A stretch of DNA of 64,000 nucleotides, taken from contig NZ_BMDP01000002.1 in assembly GCF_014635845.1 (NCBI RefSeq), forward strand, positions 310,001-374,000. The letters run 5' to 3'. Of the stretch, positions 43,556 through 51,274 are shown in pieces. The position numbers and the translations under genes were made by a program. Source of the DNA: Oxalicibacterium solurbis. GTDB lineage: Bacteria > Pseudomonadota > Gammaproteobacteria > Burkholderiales > Burkholderiaceae_D. Under the pieces are notes generated by a model, which did not search any database, was not told the DNA's origin, and worked only from the letters and a program-made list of their open reading frames with translations. Position 1 is the stretch's first letter. Each line of letters opens with the position of its first letter.

Positions 43556-43717
43556 ATGAAACTCCAATATGTCCTGGGAACGCTGGCCGCCATCGGTGCG
43601 CTGGCCATCGCGATGAATCCTTTGCTGGTGGCAGCCGAAGCCAGTCCCGAACAATTCAGCCAGCAGCCGCAGATCAGTACGCTGGTGACGATCGCGGCGG
43701 CACCGTATAAATGGTAG
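43556..43717 (+). CDS. 53-residue secreted or membrane peptide
   Basis: Starts MKLQYVLGTLAAIGALAIAM, a signal-like hydrophobic segment, followed by a short polar part and the end TIAAAPYKW. It lies 40 bases after the hypothetical gene at 43126. No family recognised. The coherent signal-peptide-like N-terminus and the terminator-like hairpin after it support expression. Confidence 0.5.
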   Translation: MKLQYVLGTLAAIGALAIAMNPLLVAAEASPEQFSQQPQISTLVTIAAAPYKW

Positions 43718-43765
43718 GGCTGATGTAGCGACGCGGGAAGCAGCAAACCTAGAGAAGTAAAAATA

Positions 43766-43790
43766 AAAAACCGGCCGCAAGGCCGGGTTT
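43766..43790. terminator. hairpin between convergent small genes
   Basis: AAACCGGCC and GGCCGGGTTT flank a GCAA loop with one bulged G, with an A-run on the left (T-run for minus-strand transcripts). Confidence 0.65.
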
Positions 43791-43813
43791 CTACGAGGGG
43801 ACGGAACCGTCGC

Positions 43814-44020
43814 TTACTGCAGGCGGATTTCGCCGTTGAAATCGACTTTCAGCTGGACACCTTCTATCTCCAGCGTGACCTTGGCAGGAAACGACTCGCC
43901 GCCACCGATGCGGCCGTCGGCAATCGCCTTCTGGACGGCCATTTCGATTTCCTTTTGCGAGCTGACGCCGACCATCTTCAGGAATTTGCGCATGCTGGTG
44001 TTGAATGCTTCTTCGTCCAT
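43814..44020 (-). CDS. DUF6494-type small protein
   Basis: This 68-residue protein reads MDEEAFNTSMRKFLKMVGVS, then QKEIEMAVQKAIADGRI and TLEIEGVQLKVDFNGEIRL: a helical first half and a beta hairpin. It matches a widespread uncharacterised family of the same length that I recall as DUF6494. No function known. An AGGTAACAC context precedes the start. It is the first minus-strand gene downstream of tenA, separated by a terminator. Confidence 0.75.
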   Translation of the reverse strand: MDEEAFNTSMRKFLKMVGVSSQKEIEMAVQKAIADGRIGGGESFPAKVTLEIEGVQLKVDFNGEIRLQ

Positions 44021-44113
44021 GTGTTACCTCCGTTGCGTGATTGATGGAAGGATGCAAATTGATTCGTCTGCATGAACCATCATAGCGAATTCAGTTGTCC
44101 TGGCACAGTGGAC

Positions 44114-44150
44114 AAAAAGCCCGGCGCGCTATGGCGATGCCGGGCTTTTT
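44114..44150 (-). terminator. terminator of tenA
   Basis: AAAAAGCCCGGC (44114-44125) pairs perfectly with GCCGGGCTTTTT (44139-44150). The A-run on the left gives a T-run in the minus-strand tenA transcript. Confidence 0.88.
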
Positions 44151-44184
44151 GATGTTGATGAAAATTTCGTCGATCGTCAGTGCT

Positions 44185-44847
44185 TCAGACCGGCCACTGT
44201 TCGCGGCGATAGGCCGAATCCCAGAACATCCATTCCAGCTGCGCAGCACGCGTATAGGCCTTGTGCATCTCGTTGCGCGTTTCCTCGCTGGCAGATGCGG
44301 CGACGCGATCGATGGTTGCGATCACGGCGCGCACGGCGGCATGAAACTCCTCGCCTGCATAGGTATCGATCCACGATTGGTAACGGTTGTTCGGCGCGGC
44401 GCGGCCGACGATATCGCTGCCGATTTCCGCGTAGATCCAGAAGCACGGCAGCAGGCTGGCCAGCACGACCGGATACGGCGCGCTCCAGGCGGTGGCCAGC
44501 AGATAGCTGGTGTAGTGATGGGTGGCGGGTGTCATCGGCGTGGCGGCGAAGACATCCGGCGTGACCTTGAACTGCTCCATGAAATCGGCATGCAGGCTGC
44601 GTTCGACGACGACGGCCATTTGCGCGCCGTTGGCGAATTGCACGATTTCAGCCGGAGAATCCGCCTTGGCGGCGGCGATCGACAGTGCCCGTCCGTAGGC
44701 GATCAGGTACAGCGCGTCCTGGATCATGTAGTGGCGGAAGCGTTCCTCGTCCAGCGTGCCGGCGGCAAGCTCCGTGTTGAACGGCATGGTGCGGATGGTT
44801 TCGTACAGGGCGGCGTTTTTCTGCCAGATTTCGGATGTGAAAGACAT
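44185..44847 (-). CDS. tenA: TenA-family aminopyrimidine aminohydrolase/thiaminase II
   Basis: This 220-residue all-helical protein keeps the TenA active site: Cys135 in LLPCFWIYAEIG (same position as the catalytic Cys of B. subtilis TenA), FRHYMIQDALYLIAYGRAL, YTSYLLATA, and the C-terminal QLEWMFWDSAY with the catalytic-type Glu. It salvages the pyrimidine part of damaged thiamin. No thiamin genes and no THI-box riboswitch are visible in its 220-base leader. The start at 44847 has GAGGAGCAACATG before it. Confidence 0.93.
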   Translation of the reverse strand: MSFTSEIWQKNAALYETIRTMPFNTELAAGTLDEERFRHYMIQDALYLIAYGRALSIAAAKADSPAEIVQFANGAQMAVVVERSLHADFMEQFKVTPDVFAATPMTPATHHYTSYLLATAWSAPYPVVLASLLPCFWIYAEIGSDIVGRAAPNNRYQSWIDTYAGEEFHAAVRAVIATIDRVAASASEETRNEMHKAYTRAAQLEWMFWDSAYRREQWPV

Positions 44848-45067
44848 GTTGCTCCTCGGACGACGATGCAGCGCAGCCGCAGCGCGGCTGAAAAACTGCG
44901 GAGATGAAAACCGCAAAGCATAGGAAGAAAGCGGGCGCAGGTCAAAAGCTAAATCGCCGATTCTTGACCCGTGCCAATAAAAGGTGCGGAGAAGACCGAA
45001 GGAGCCGGCTGGATATTGCCTCGCTGGCCGTAAATAGCCGAGATGGGCCAAGGCGGAAAGAGTGCGA

Positions 45068-45409
45068 TTACTCCTGCGTGGAGGACGATGGATACTTGCG
45101 CGCGTTCAGTACCAGCTTGTCGGCGATGGCAGCGTTCAGGTCCACGCCGAGCACCGAAGCCAGCCGTACCAGATAGAGGGCGACGTCGGCCAGTTCATGC
45201 CGCACGTGTTCCGCAGTGGCGGGATCCTGCGCGACGCGCCAGGATTCTTCCTCGGTGCGCCACTGGAAGATTTCCACCAGCTCACCGACCTCGCCGGTCA
45301 GCGCCATGGCAAGATTTTTTGGCGAATGGAATTGCCGCCAATTGCGGGCCTCGGCGAATTCGTCGAGCACGCGTTCCAGCGTCTTGGTATCGAGTAGCGG
45401 AGTAGTCAT
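45068..45409 (-). CDS. MazG-like nucleotide pyrophosphohydrolase (dCTPase/RS21-C6 type)
   Basis: This 113-residue protein has the all-alpha NTP pyrophosphatase fold. Metal-binding acidic residues lie in ALTGEVGELVEIFQW (ExxE) and HELADVALYLVRLA (ExxD). The size and W-rich N-terminus (EARNWRQFHSPKNLAMAL) match the RS21-C6/dCTP pyrophosphatase group that cleans modified nucleotides. The start at 45409 begins the domain. It lies in minus orientation upstream of tenA with a 220-base gap. Confidence 0.9.
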   Translation of the reverse strand: MTTPLLDTKTLERVLDEFAEARNWRQFHSPKNLAMALTGEVGELVEIFQWRTEEESWRVAQDPATAEHVRHELADVALYLVRLASVLGVDLNAAIADKLVLNARKYPSSSTQE

Positions 45410-45501
45410 CGGGAAGAAAAGGCTGGAAAAAGAGCAGGATAGCCGGGCCATCATGATAATGCCACGCCGGAAAATGCATGCCGGCAAAGAACCATGGCAA
45501 A

Positions 45502-45524
45502 TAAAAAACCGCTCCGAAGAGCGG
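45502..45524 (-). terminator. terminator of the OB-fold stress gene
   Basis: An A-run (T-run in minus transcripts) followed by CCGCTC/GAGCGG with a CGAA loop (45509-45524), just downstream of the gene ending at 45550. Confidence 0.75.
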
Positions 45525-45549
45525 CGGATTCCAGTCCGGGAGTGGACGC

Positions 45550-45912
45550 CTATTTAATGATGACCAGGCTGTCGACGTCGATCTCCGGGCTTTCCATGAA
45601 ATCCTTTTCCACTTCGCCGTGCAGTTCGACCTTGGTCTTTTCGTCGATGCGTAGACCTGCCATGCGCTTGTTGTCGATATCCACGCGAACTTCGCCGGTA
45701 CCATCGGAGAACAGATATTTCTCCTTGCTCACCTGTTTCGTCAGAAAGCCGCGCAGCACGACAGGTTGGTCGTCGACCGGATGCTTCAGCACGTCGGCCA
45801 CCGTGGCATGCGCCGGCTGGCTGCCCGGGCCGGCGTATTGTGCGTGTGCCGCCTGCATGCAGACGAGGGTGGAAGCGGCCAACAGGATGGCGATGCAGCT
45901 CTTGCGATTCAT
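45550..45912 (-). CDS. YgiW/YdeI-type periplasmic OB-fold (BOF) protein
   Basis: This 120-residue protein has a signal peptide (IAILLAASTLVCMQAAHAQY) and an OB fold of the bacterial BOF family (TVADVLKHPVDDQPVVLRGF, EKYLFSDGTGEVRVDIDNK, ELHGEVEKDFMESPEIDV). E. coli YgiW and Salmonella YdeI give tolerance to peroxide, metals or cationic peptides. The start at 45912 is set by the signal peptide with GGAGAAC before it. It is 45 bases downstream of the hybrid kinase gene on the same strand. Confidence 0.9.
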   Translation of the reverse strand: MNRKSCIAILLAASTLVCMQAAHAQYAGPGSQPAHATVADVLKHPVDDQPVVLRGFLTKQVSKEKYLFSDGTGEVRVDIDNKRMAGLRIDEKTKVELHGEVEKDFMESPEIDVDSLVIIK

Positions 45913-45957
45913 GCGTTCTCCTTGAAAGAATGATTGATACGGCTGTAACAGGATCAA

Positions 45958-47865
45958 TCAGGCGGCCTGTCGCAGTTTCTTGGCAACGTCCGACAACTGA
46001 TAAGGCTTGTTGATGAACAGGAATCCATCCAGGTCCGCGTGCTCGGATTTCAATGCCGGCAATGCATAGCCGGATGCCAGGATGGTTTTCATGTGCGGAT
46101 AGCGTTTGCGCACCAGCCGCGCCAGTTCGATGCCGCTCATGCCATTGGGCATCATCACGTCGCTGAAGAGGATGTCGATATCGCTGTTGCGCTCCAATAC
46201 TTCCAGTGCGTCTTTCGCGCTGCCGGCGGTATGCACCACATAACCGATCGCGCGGAACAGTTCGGCGGCGACTTCCAGTAGATCGGCATCATCCTCGACG
46301 ATCAGCACTTTTTCCAGCTGCTCTTCGTGTTCGTCATGCGCAATGGCCTTGCCGTCGACAATCGGCAGATACATGGCGAATTGCGTTCCCTGATCGAGAG
46401 TGCTGGCGACGACGATCTCGCCGCCGGATTGCGTGATGAAGCCGTAGACCTGGCTCAAGCCGAGACCGGTCCCTTTGCCGATTTCCTTCGTCGTGAAGAA
46501 AGGTTCGAAGACGCGGGCCATGACGTCGGATGTCATGCCGCAACCGGTATCGTTGACCATTATCTTCGTGTAGTGACCGGCAGGTAGCGTACCGATTTCC
46601 TGTTCTTTCAGCAGTACGCCAGAAGTGGCGATCGTGATGTTGCCGCCCTTCGGCATCGCATCGCGTGCATTGATGACGAGGTTCAACAGCGTGGTCTGGA
46701 AGCGCGTGGCATCGATCAGCGATGGCGGCAGGTTCTCCTGCAGTTTGATTTCGAAACGGATGGATGAATTGCCGGCGCGACGCAGCACCGACTCGAAGCC
46801 GGCGATCAGTTCGTTCAGGTCGCACTTCTTCGATTGCAGTGGCTGCTGGCGGGCGAATGCCAGCAGATGCTGCGTCAGTTCGGCACCGCGTTCGACGGCG
46901 CGGCGCATGCTGTCCAGTGTGCGGCTGTCGCCGCTACGCGGCTGCAGTTGCAGCATATCGATACCGCTCGAAATCACCCCGAGCAGGTTATTGAAATCGT
47001 GTGCGATGCCACCGGTCAGTTTGCCCAGCGCTTCCATTTTTTGCGACTGGAACAGTGCTGCATTGGCTTTTTGCAAGGCATCGGAAGCGGCGCGCTGTTC
47101 GGTGACGTCGCGTGTGACTTTGGCGAATCCGACCAGTGCGCCGTCTTCGCCGTGGATCGCATCGATGACGACATGCGCGCAGAAGTGCGAGCCGTCCTTG
47201 CGCACGCGCCAGCCTTCCTGCTCGTAGCGGCCTTCCTGACGGGCGATCTCCAATGCCCGCTCGGGAGTGCCTGCTTCCTGTTCCTCCGGGGTGTAGAAGC
47301 GGGAGAAATGCGTGCCGATGACTTCTTCGGCCGTGTAGCCCTTGATGTGCTGCGCGCCGGAATTCCAGTTCGTGATGATTCCGGATGCATCCAGCATGTA
47401 GATCGCGTAATCGGTGACGCCTTGCACCAGCAGGCTGAACTGCTGTTCGCTGCGGCGCAGCGCTTCGGCGGTAATGGCGCGTTCGGTGATGTCGCGTGTG
47501 ACCTTGGCGAAGCCGATCAGTTCGTCATTGCGGAACACCGGATGGATGACGACGCTGGCCCAGAAACTGGTGCCGTCCTTGCGCCTGCGCCAGCCTTCGG
47601 ATTCGTACCTTCCTTCCTGGAGGGCGGTGCGCAGCGCTTTTTCCGGCAGGCCGCTGGCGCGATCCTCCGGCATGTAGAAGCGCGAAAAATGCTGGCCGAT
47701 GATTTCATGCGCCTCATAGCCCTTGAAGCGCTGTGCGCCGGCATTCCAGCTGACGACATGGCCGGACGGATCCAGCATGTAGATTGCGTAATCGCTGATG
47801 GCGGAAACCAGTGTGCGGAACCGTTCTTCGTCGTTGAAATTGTCGTTCGATGGAGGATTCTTCAT
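45958..47865 (-). CDS. hybrid histidine kinase, PAS-PAS-HisKA-HATPase-receiver
   Basis: This 635-residue cytoplasmic protein has no membrane span. Two PAS domains (about 11-130 and 136-258) resemble each other strongly, sharing DYAIYMLD, GRYE-EGWR-RKDG and GFAKVTRD. A HisKA domain (phospho-His near 289 in GGIAHDFNNLLG) and an HATPase_c domain (DTGCGM, GTGLGLSQVYGF) follow. The C-terminal receiver (about 515-632) has a phosphoacceptor in LFSDVMMPNG. It senses a soluble signal, probably through a PAS ligand; no partner regulator is adjacent. The OB-fold stress gene follows at 45 bases. Confidence 0.93.
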   Translation of the reverse strand: MKNPPSNDNFNDEERFRTLVSAISDYAIYMLDPSGHVVSWNAGAQRFKGYEAHEIIGQHFSRFYMPEDRASGLPEKALRTALQEGRYESEGWRRRKDGTSFWASVVIHPVFRNDELIGFAKVTRDITERAITAEALRRSEQQFSLLVQGVTDYAIYMLDASGIITNWNSGAQHIKGYTAEEVIGTHFSRFYTPEEQEAGTPERALEIARQEGRYEQEGWRVRKDGSHFCAHVVIDAIHGEDGALVGFAKVTRDVTEQRAASDALQKANAALFQSQKMEALGKLTGGIAHDFNNLLGVISSGIDMLQLQPRSGDSRTLDSMRRAVERGAELTQHLLAFARQQPLQSKKCDLNELIAGFESVLRRAGNSSIRFEIKLQENLPPSLIDATRFQTTLLNLVINARDAMPKGGNITIATSGVLLKEQEIGTLPAGHYTKIMVNDTGCGMTSDVMARVFEPFFTTKEIGKGTGLGLSQVYGFITQSGGEIVVASTLDQGTQFAMYLPIVDGKAIAHDEHEEQLEKVLIVEDDADLLEVAAELFRAIGYVVHTAGSAKDALEVLERNSDIDILFSDVMMPNGMSGIELARLVRKRYPHMKTILASGYALPALKSEHADLDGFLFINKPYQLSDVAKKLRQAA

Positions 47866-48205
47866 TGTCCGTCTCGGATCGGCATCATCTGCAGGGTAAA
47901 GGATTGCCGCGCGTCAGACAATCTTCCGGAGGGTTTCTGTGTCTTCAGCGCATCTTCCTTATGGAATAGATGTGCCGGTCAGGTCGGTGCGATACCGAAC
48001 CGAGACGGATATTCGAAACAGGCGATGATGCGCGATTCCGGTTCCATGTGTGGCGGCAAGCGTGATATGCGGTAGCGTGCAGACCTGATGGTTCAAGAAT
48101 GGCAATGAAATATCCGTCAGTCTGCAGGGATAAAAGACGAACGAAAGACGATTCTTCCAGTGGAAACGGGAGAATTGGACAGGGAAAGAAAAACAAGAGG
48201 GAGGG
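47866..48205. other. intergenic region between hybrid kinase and tRNA-His, no gene seen
   Basis: These 340 bases include the leader of the hybrid kinase and the 3' flank of tRNA-His, which is pyrimidine-rich on the minus strand but shows no hairpin terminator. Confidence 0.45.
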
Positions 48206-48282
48206 TGGGGTGGCCGATGGGACTCGAACCCACGACGACAGGAATCACAATCCTGGACTCTACCAACTGAGCTACGGCCACC
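48206..48282 (-). tRNA. tRNA-His (GTG)
   Basis: The minus strand folds as a cloverleaf: acceptor GTGGCC/GGCCAC with an extra 5' G (48282) opposite C73 (48209), the hallmark of tRNA-His. Anticodon stem CAGGA/TCCTG encloses TTGTGAT (anticodon GTG), and the T arm has GTTCGAG. The 3' CCA is encoded (48206-48208). A promoter lies just upstream at 48331-48359. Confidence 0.97.
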
Positions 48283-48330
48283 ATTGCGATACAGCTTGCA
48301 AATTCCGCTGCAGATGCAACGAAGCTCGCT

Positions 48331-48359
48331 ATTATACAAACTTCCCTTCCGGCTGGCAA
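48331..48359 (-). promoter_or_regulatory. promoter of tRNA-His
   Basis: On the minus strand TTGCCA (48359-48354) and TATAAT (48336-48331) are separated by exactly 17 bases, a near-consensus sigma-70 promoter about 50 bases before the tRNA. Confidence 0.8.
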
Positions 48360-48400
48360 ACCAAATAAATTCGCCTGCGAGACGGCGCCGGCGGCCGATT

Positions 48401-49243
48401 TCAAGCAGTGACGGCGGTGATGAGCGGGGATTGCTTCAGCAGTACCGAAAACGCATGTTCCAGTTGCGTCTCGCTGCCGGTGGTGAACGCCTGCAGTGAA
48501 CCCGGACGGGTTTCGAAGCGTTGAAGGCCACGCTGTTGCAACAGCCGTTCCAGCTGGCGCGATACGGCTTCGCCGGTGTCGATGATGGTAATCGGCTCAG
48601 CGCCTTCGCGCTGTGCAATGGCTTCGATCGCCGGTTGCACGAAAGGGTAGTGCGTGCAGCCCAGCGCGATCGTATCCGCGCCGCCACGCAGAATCGGCGT
48701 GACGTAACGTTCCAGCATGGCGATGGTTTCCGGTGTTTCCAGTTCGCCTTTCTCGATCTGCTCCACCAGGCCGACACAGGCTTGGGTCAGGAAGCGTACG
48801 CCGGTGGATGAAGTGATGTGATCACGCAGCGCGATGAAACGGCTGCTGGCCAGCGTACTTGCGGTTGCCAGTACGCCGCCGATACCGCTCTTGCTGAAGA
48901 CGGCGGCTGGTTTCAGGCCGGGCTCGACGCCGACAACGATCAGTTCCGGATGGCGTTGACGCAATGCTTCGATCGCGGCTGCCGTTGCGGTGTTGCAGGC
49001 TACAACGATGGCCTTGACCTTCTTCTGCAGCAGGAAATCGGCAATTGCCAGCGTACGTTCAATGATCTGTTCATCGCTCTTGCCGCCGTATGGCGCATGG
49101 CTGGAATCGCAGAAGCACAGTAGATGTTCGGACGGCAGGCGTGCCTGCACGTGGCGCAGGACAGACAATGCGCCGACGCCGGAATCGAAGAGGCCGATCG
49201 GCGCTTCGGCCGCTTCCTGATCAGGGGTGGGAGAAAAACTCAC
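48401..49243 (-). CDS. murI: glutamate racemase
   Basis: This 280-residue cytoplasmic enzyme converts L- to D-glutamate for peptidoglycan. The catalytic cysteines are Cys83 (VVACNTATA) and Cys196 (LGCTHYPF), with IGLFDSGVGALSVLR and SSHAPYGGKSDE at the N-terminus. The length is typical. Translation appears to start at GTG 49243, 28 bases after the stop of the class I fumarase gene on the same strand, so the two may be co-transcribed; the ribosome site is weak. Confidence 0.96.
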   Translation of the reverse strand: MSFSPTPDQEAAEAPIGLFDSGVGALSVLRHVQARLPSEHLLCFCDSSHAPYGGKSDEQIIERTLAIADFLLQKKVKAIVVACNTATAAAIEALRQRHPELIVVGVEPGLKPAAVFSKSGIGGVLATASTLASSRFIALRDHITSSTGVRFLTQACVGLVEQIEKGELETPETIAMLERYVTPILRGGADTIALGCTHYPFVQPAIEAIAQREGAEPITIIDTGEAVSRQLERLLQQRGLQRFETRPGSLQAFTTGSETQLEHAFSVLLKQSPLITAVTA

Positions 49244-49271
49244 GTCGTGCGGATCCGGTTCGAAGAAAACA

Positions 49272-50816
49272 TCAATTGGCGGAAACCGGAATCTCGTTCA
49301 GGCGGATCTTCTCGATCTTGTCTTTCCATTCCTTCGGCCCGGTCGTGTGCACCGAGGTGCCGGTCGCATCGACGGCGACGGTCACCGGCATGTCCTTCAC
49401 TTCGAATTCGTAGATTGCTTCCATGCCGAGATCGGCAAAGCCCAGCACTTTCGCGTTCTTGATCGCCTTCGACACCAGATACGCGGCACCGCCGACTGCC
49501 ATCAGATAGGCCGATTGATGTTTCTTGATTGCCTCGATTGCCACCGGGCCGCGTTCGGCCTTGCCGATCATCGAGATCAGGCCGGTCTGCGACAGCATCA
49601 TCTCGGTGAATTTGTCCATGCGCGTGGCCGTCGTCGGGCCAGCCGGGCCGACCACTTCGTCGCGCACCGGATCGACCGGGCCGACGTAATAGATCACGCG
49701 ATTGGTGAAGTCGACCGGCAGCTGTTCGCCCTTCGCCAGCATGTCCTGGATGCGCTTGTGCGCGGCATCGCGGCCGGTCAGCATCTTGCCGTTCAGCAGC
49801 AGCGTCTGGCCAGGCTTCCACGAAGCGACTTCTTCCTTCGTCAGCGTATCGAGATTCACGCGCTTGGATTTTTCGGTATTCGGCATCCAGTTCACGTCCG
49901 GCCAGTCGGACAGCGAAGGCGGATCGAGATAGACCGGGCCGGAACCGTCCAGCACGAAATGCGCATGGCGCGTCGCTGCGCAGTTCGGGATCATGGCGAC
50001 GGGTTTCGATGCCGCGTGCGTCGGATGCATCATGATCTTCACGTCCAGCACGGTGGTCAGGCCGCCCAAGCCTTGCGCGCCGATGCCGAGCGCATTGATC
50101 TTGTCGCACAGTTCGATGCGCAGTTCTTCGGTCTTGTTCTGAGGGCCGCGCTTGCGCAACTCGTACATATCGATGTCTTCCATCAGCGATTGCTTGGCCA
50201 TCAGCATCGCGCGCTCGGCCGTGCCGCCGATGCCGATGCCGAGCATGCCCGGTGGGCACCAGCCGGCGCCCATCTGCGGCACGGTGTTGAGCACCCAGTC
50301 GATCAGCGAATCGGACGGATTCAGCATCGTGAATTTGGATTTGTTTTCCGAGCCGCCGCCCTTGGCCGCGACCTGCACGTCCACCGTATTGCCCGGCACC
50401 AGTTCCATGTGCACGACGGCCGGCGTGTTGTCCTTCGTGTTCTTGCGTTCGAACTGCGGATCGGCGACGACGGAGGCGCGCAGCGTGTTGTCCGGATGCA
50501 GATAGGCGCGGCGTACGCCTTCGTTGACGACATCGGTGATCGATTCGTTGCTGCCGAAACCGGCGAATTTCACATCCATGCCGATCTTCAGGAAGACGTT
50601 GACGATGCCGGTGTCCTGGCAGATCGGGCGGCGGCCTTCGGCGCACATGCGCGAGTTCGTCAGGATTTGTGCGATTGCATCCTTCGCTGCCGGGCTTTGT
50701 TCCGATTCATAGGCGCGCGCCAGATGCTGGATGTAATCCTGCGGATGGTAATAGCTGATGTATTGCAGCGCGGCGGCAACGGATTCGATCAGGTCTTCTT
50801 TCTGGATGGTAGTCAT
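49272..50816 (-). CDS. fumarate hydratase class I (iron-sulfur, fused alpha/beta)
   Basis: This 514-residue protein fuses the TtdA-like N-terminal half and TtdB-like C-terminal half. The likely [4Fe-4S] ligands include the Cys of GRRPICQDTGIVNVF, and AGWCPPGMLGIGIGG and IPNCAATRH follow. The C-terminal half has GRDAAHKRIQDML and YYVGPVDPVRDEVVGPAGPTTATRMD. It hydrates fumarate and is oxygen-sensitive, complementing the stable fumC product at 6947. It lies upstream of murI and divergent from acs. Confidence 0.95.
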   Translation of the reverse strand: MTTIQKEDLIESVAAALQYISYYHPQDYIQHLARAYESEQSPAAKDAIAQILTNSRMCAEGRRPICQDTGIVNVFLKIGMDVKFAGFGSNESITDVVNEGVRRAYLHPDNTLRASVVADPQFERKNTKDNTPAVVHMELVPGNTVDVQVAAKGGGSENKSKFTMLNPSDSLIDWVLNTVPQMGAGWCPPGMLGIGIGGTAERAMLMAKQSLMEDIDMYELRKRGPQNKTEELRIELCDKINALGIGAQGLGGLTTVLDVKIMMHPTHAASKPVAMIPNCAATRHAHFVLDGSGPVYLDPPSLSDWPDVNWMPNTEKSKRVNLDTLTKEEVASWKPGQTLLLNGKMLTGRDAAHKRIQDMLAKGEQLPVDFTNRVIYYVGPVDPVRDEVVGPAGPTTATRMDKFTEMMLSQTGLISMIGKAERGPVAIEAIKKHQSAYLMAVGGAAYLVSKAIKNAKVLGFADLGMEAIYEFEVKDMPVTVAVDATGTSVHTTGPKEWKDKIEKIRLNEIPVSAN

Positions 50817-51185
50817 GGCGGTTTCGGCTAGAAGTGGACGGGCAGGAAAGGCAGATCAGCGAAATGTGTTCAAGATGATTTGTTCGGCGCCACTGATATG
50901 CGGGAGCGCGATCCGGAGGCGGCAGCATGGTGCAGGATCGGGCCGATATACAATGGCAGCTGCAGCCGGCGCGTCGCAAGGATGAAGCCTGCCAGCGGAC
51001 GGATATGTGCGAAAAGGGTTGTTTTTTCGTGGTCTGCAGGGGATTTCATGAGGCGCGCAAAGGCAGTGCGAACAAATGGGATGTCCGCATTTTACACGGG
51101 CAACCATGCTTTCGCGGCAGTTCGCGCATGCGCCGGGCAGCGGTTTTCAATGAATTTTTTGCAGCGATTGCGGCAAGGTTTTGCT

Positions 51186-51224
51186 GTAAGTTGCGCAGTA
51201 AGTTTAGTGTAAGGCTTCAGTAAG
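51186..51224 (+). repeat. four helically phased GTAAG direct repeats upstream of acs
   Basis: GTAAG starts at 51186, 51198, 51209 and 51220, spacings of 12, 11 and 11 bases, so the copies fall on one face of the helix. They end 51 bases before the acs start. This looks like an array of activator half-sites; the protein is unknown. Confidence 0.6.
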
Positions 51225-51236
51225 CGGAAACGCTTA
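51221..51236 (+). promoter_or_regulatory. short hairpin in the acs leader
   Basis: TAAGCG (51221-51226) and CGCTTA (51231-51236) pair perfectly around a GAAA tetraloop, overlapping the last GTAAG repeat. It may be a leader hairpin or part of the operator. Confidence 0.45.
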
Positions 51237-51274
51237 TTGTGGTCGGCAAACAGGATACGGAACCGGAGGAGAAC

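Larger units (their letters stand above)
50817..51274. other. 458-base divergent regulatory region between class I fumarase and acs
   Basis: No protein gene is convincing here. The acs-proximal end carries four phased GTAAG repeats and a hairpin, listed separately. Short open frames in this stretch have no ribosome site or recognisable product. Confidence 0.5.

Noticed and set aside
44848-45067. TPP riboswitch (THI box) in front of tenA
   Set aside because: The CTGAGA core and paired arms were not found in the leader.
49227-50831. A 534-codon plus-strand frame antisense to the class I fumarase
   Set aside because: The fumarase on the other strand is unmistakable; the antisense product is low-complexity His/Arg-rich with no family.
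51165-51190. A sigma-54-like promoter (GGCAAGG...TTGC) upstream of acs
   Set aside because: The GG-to-GC spacing is one base short of the invariant spacing, so it should not function as an RpoN promoter.
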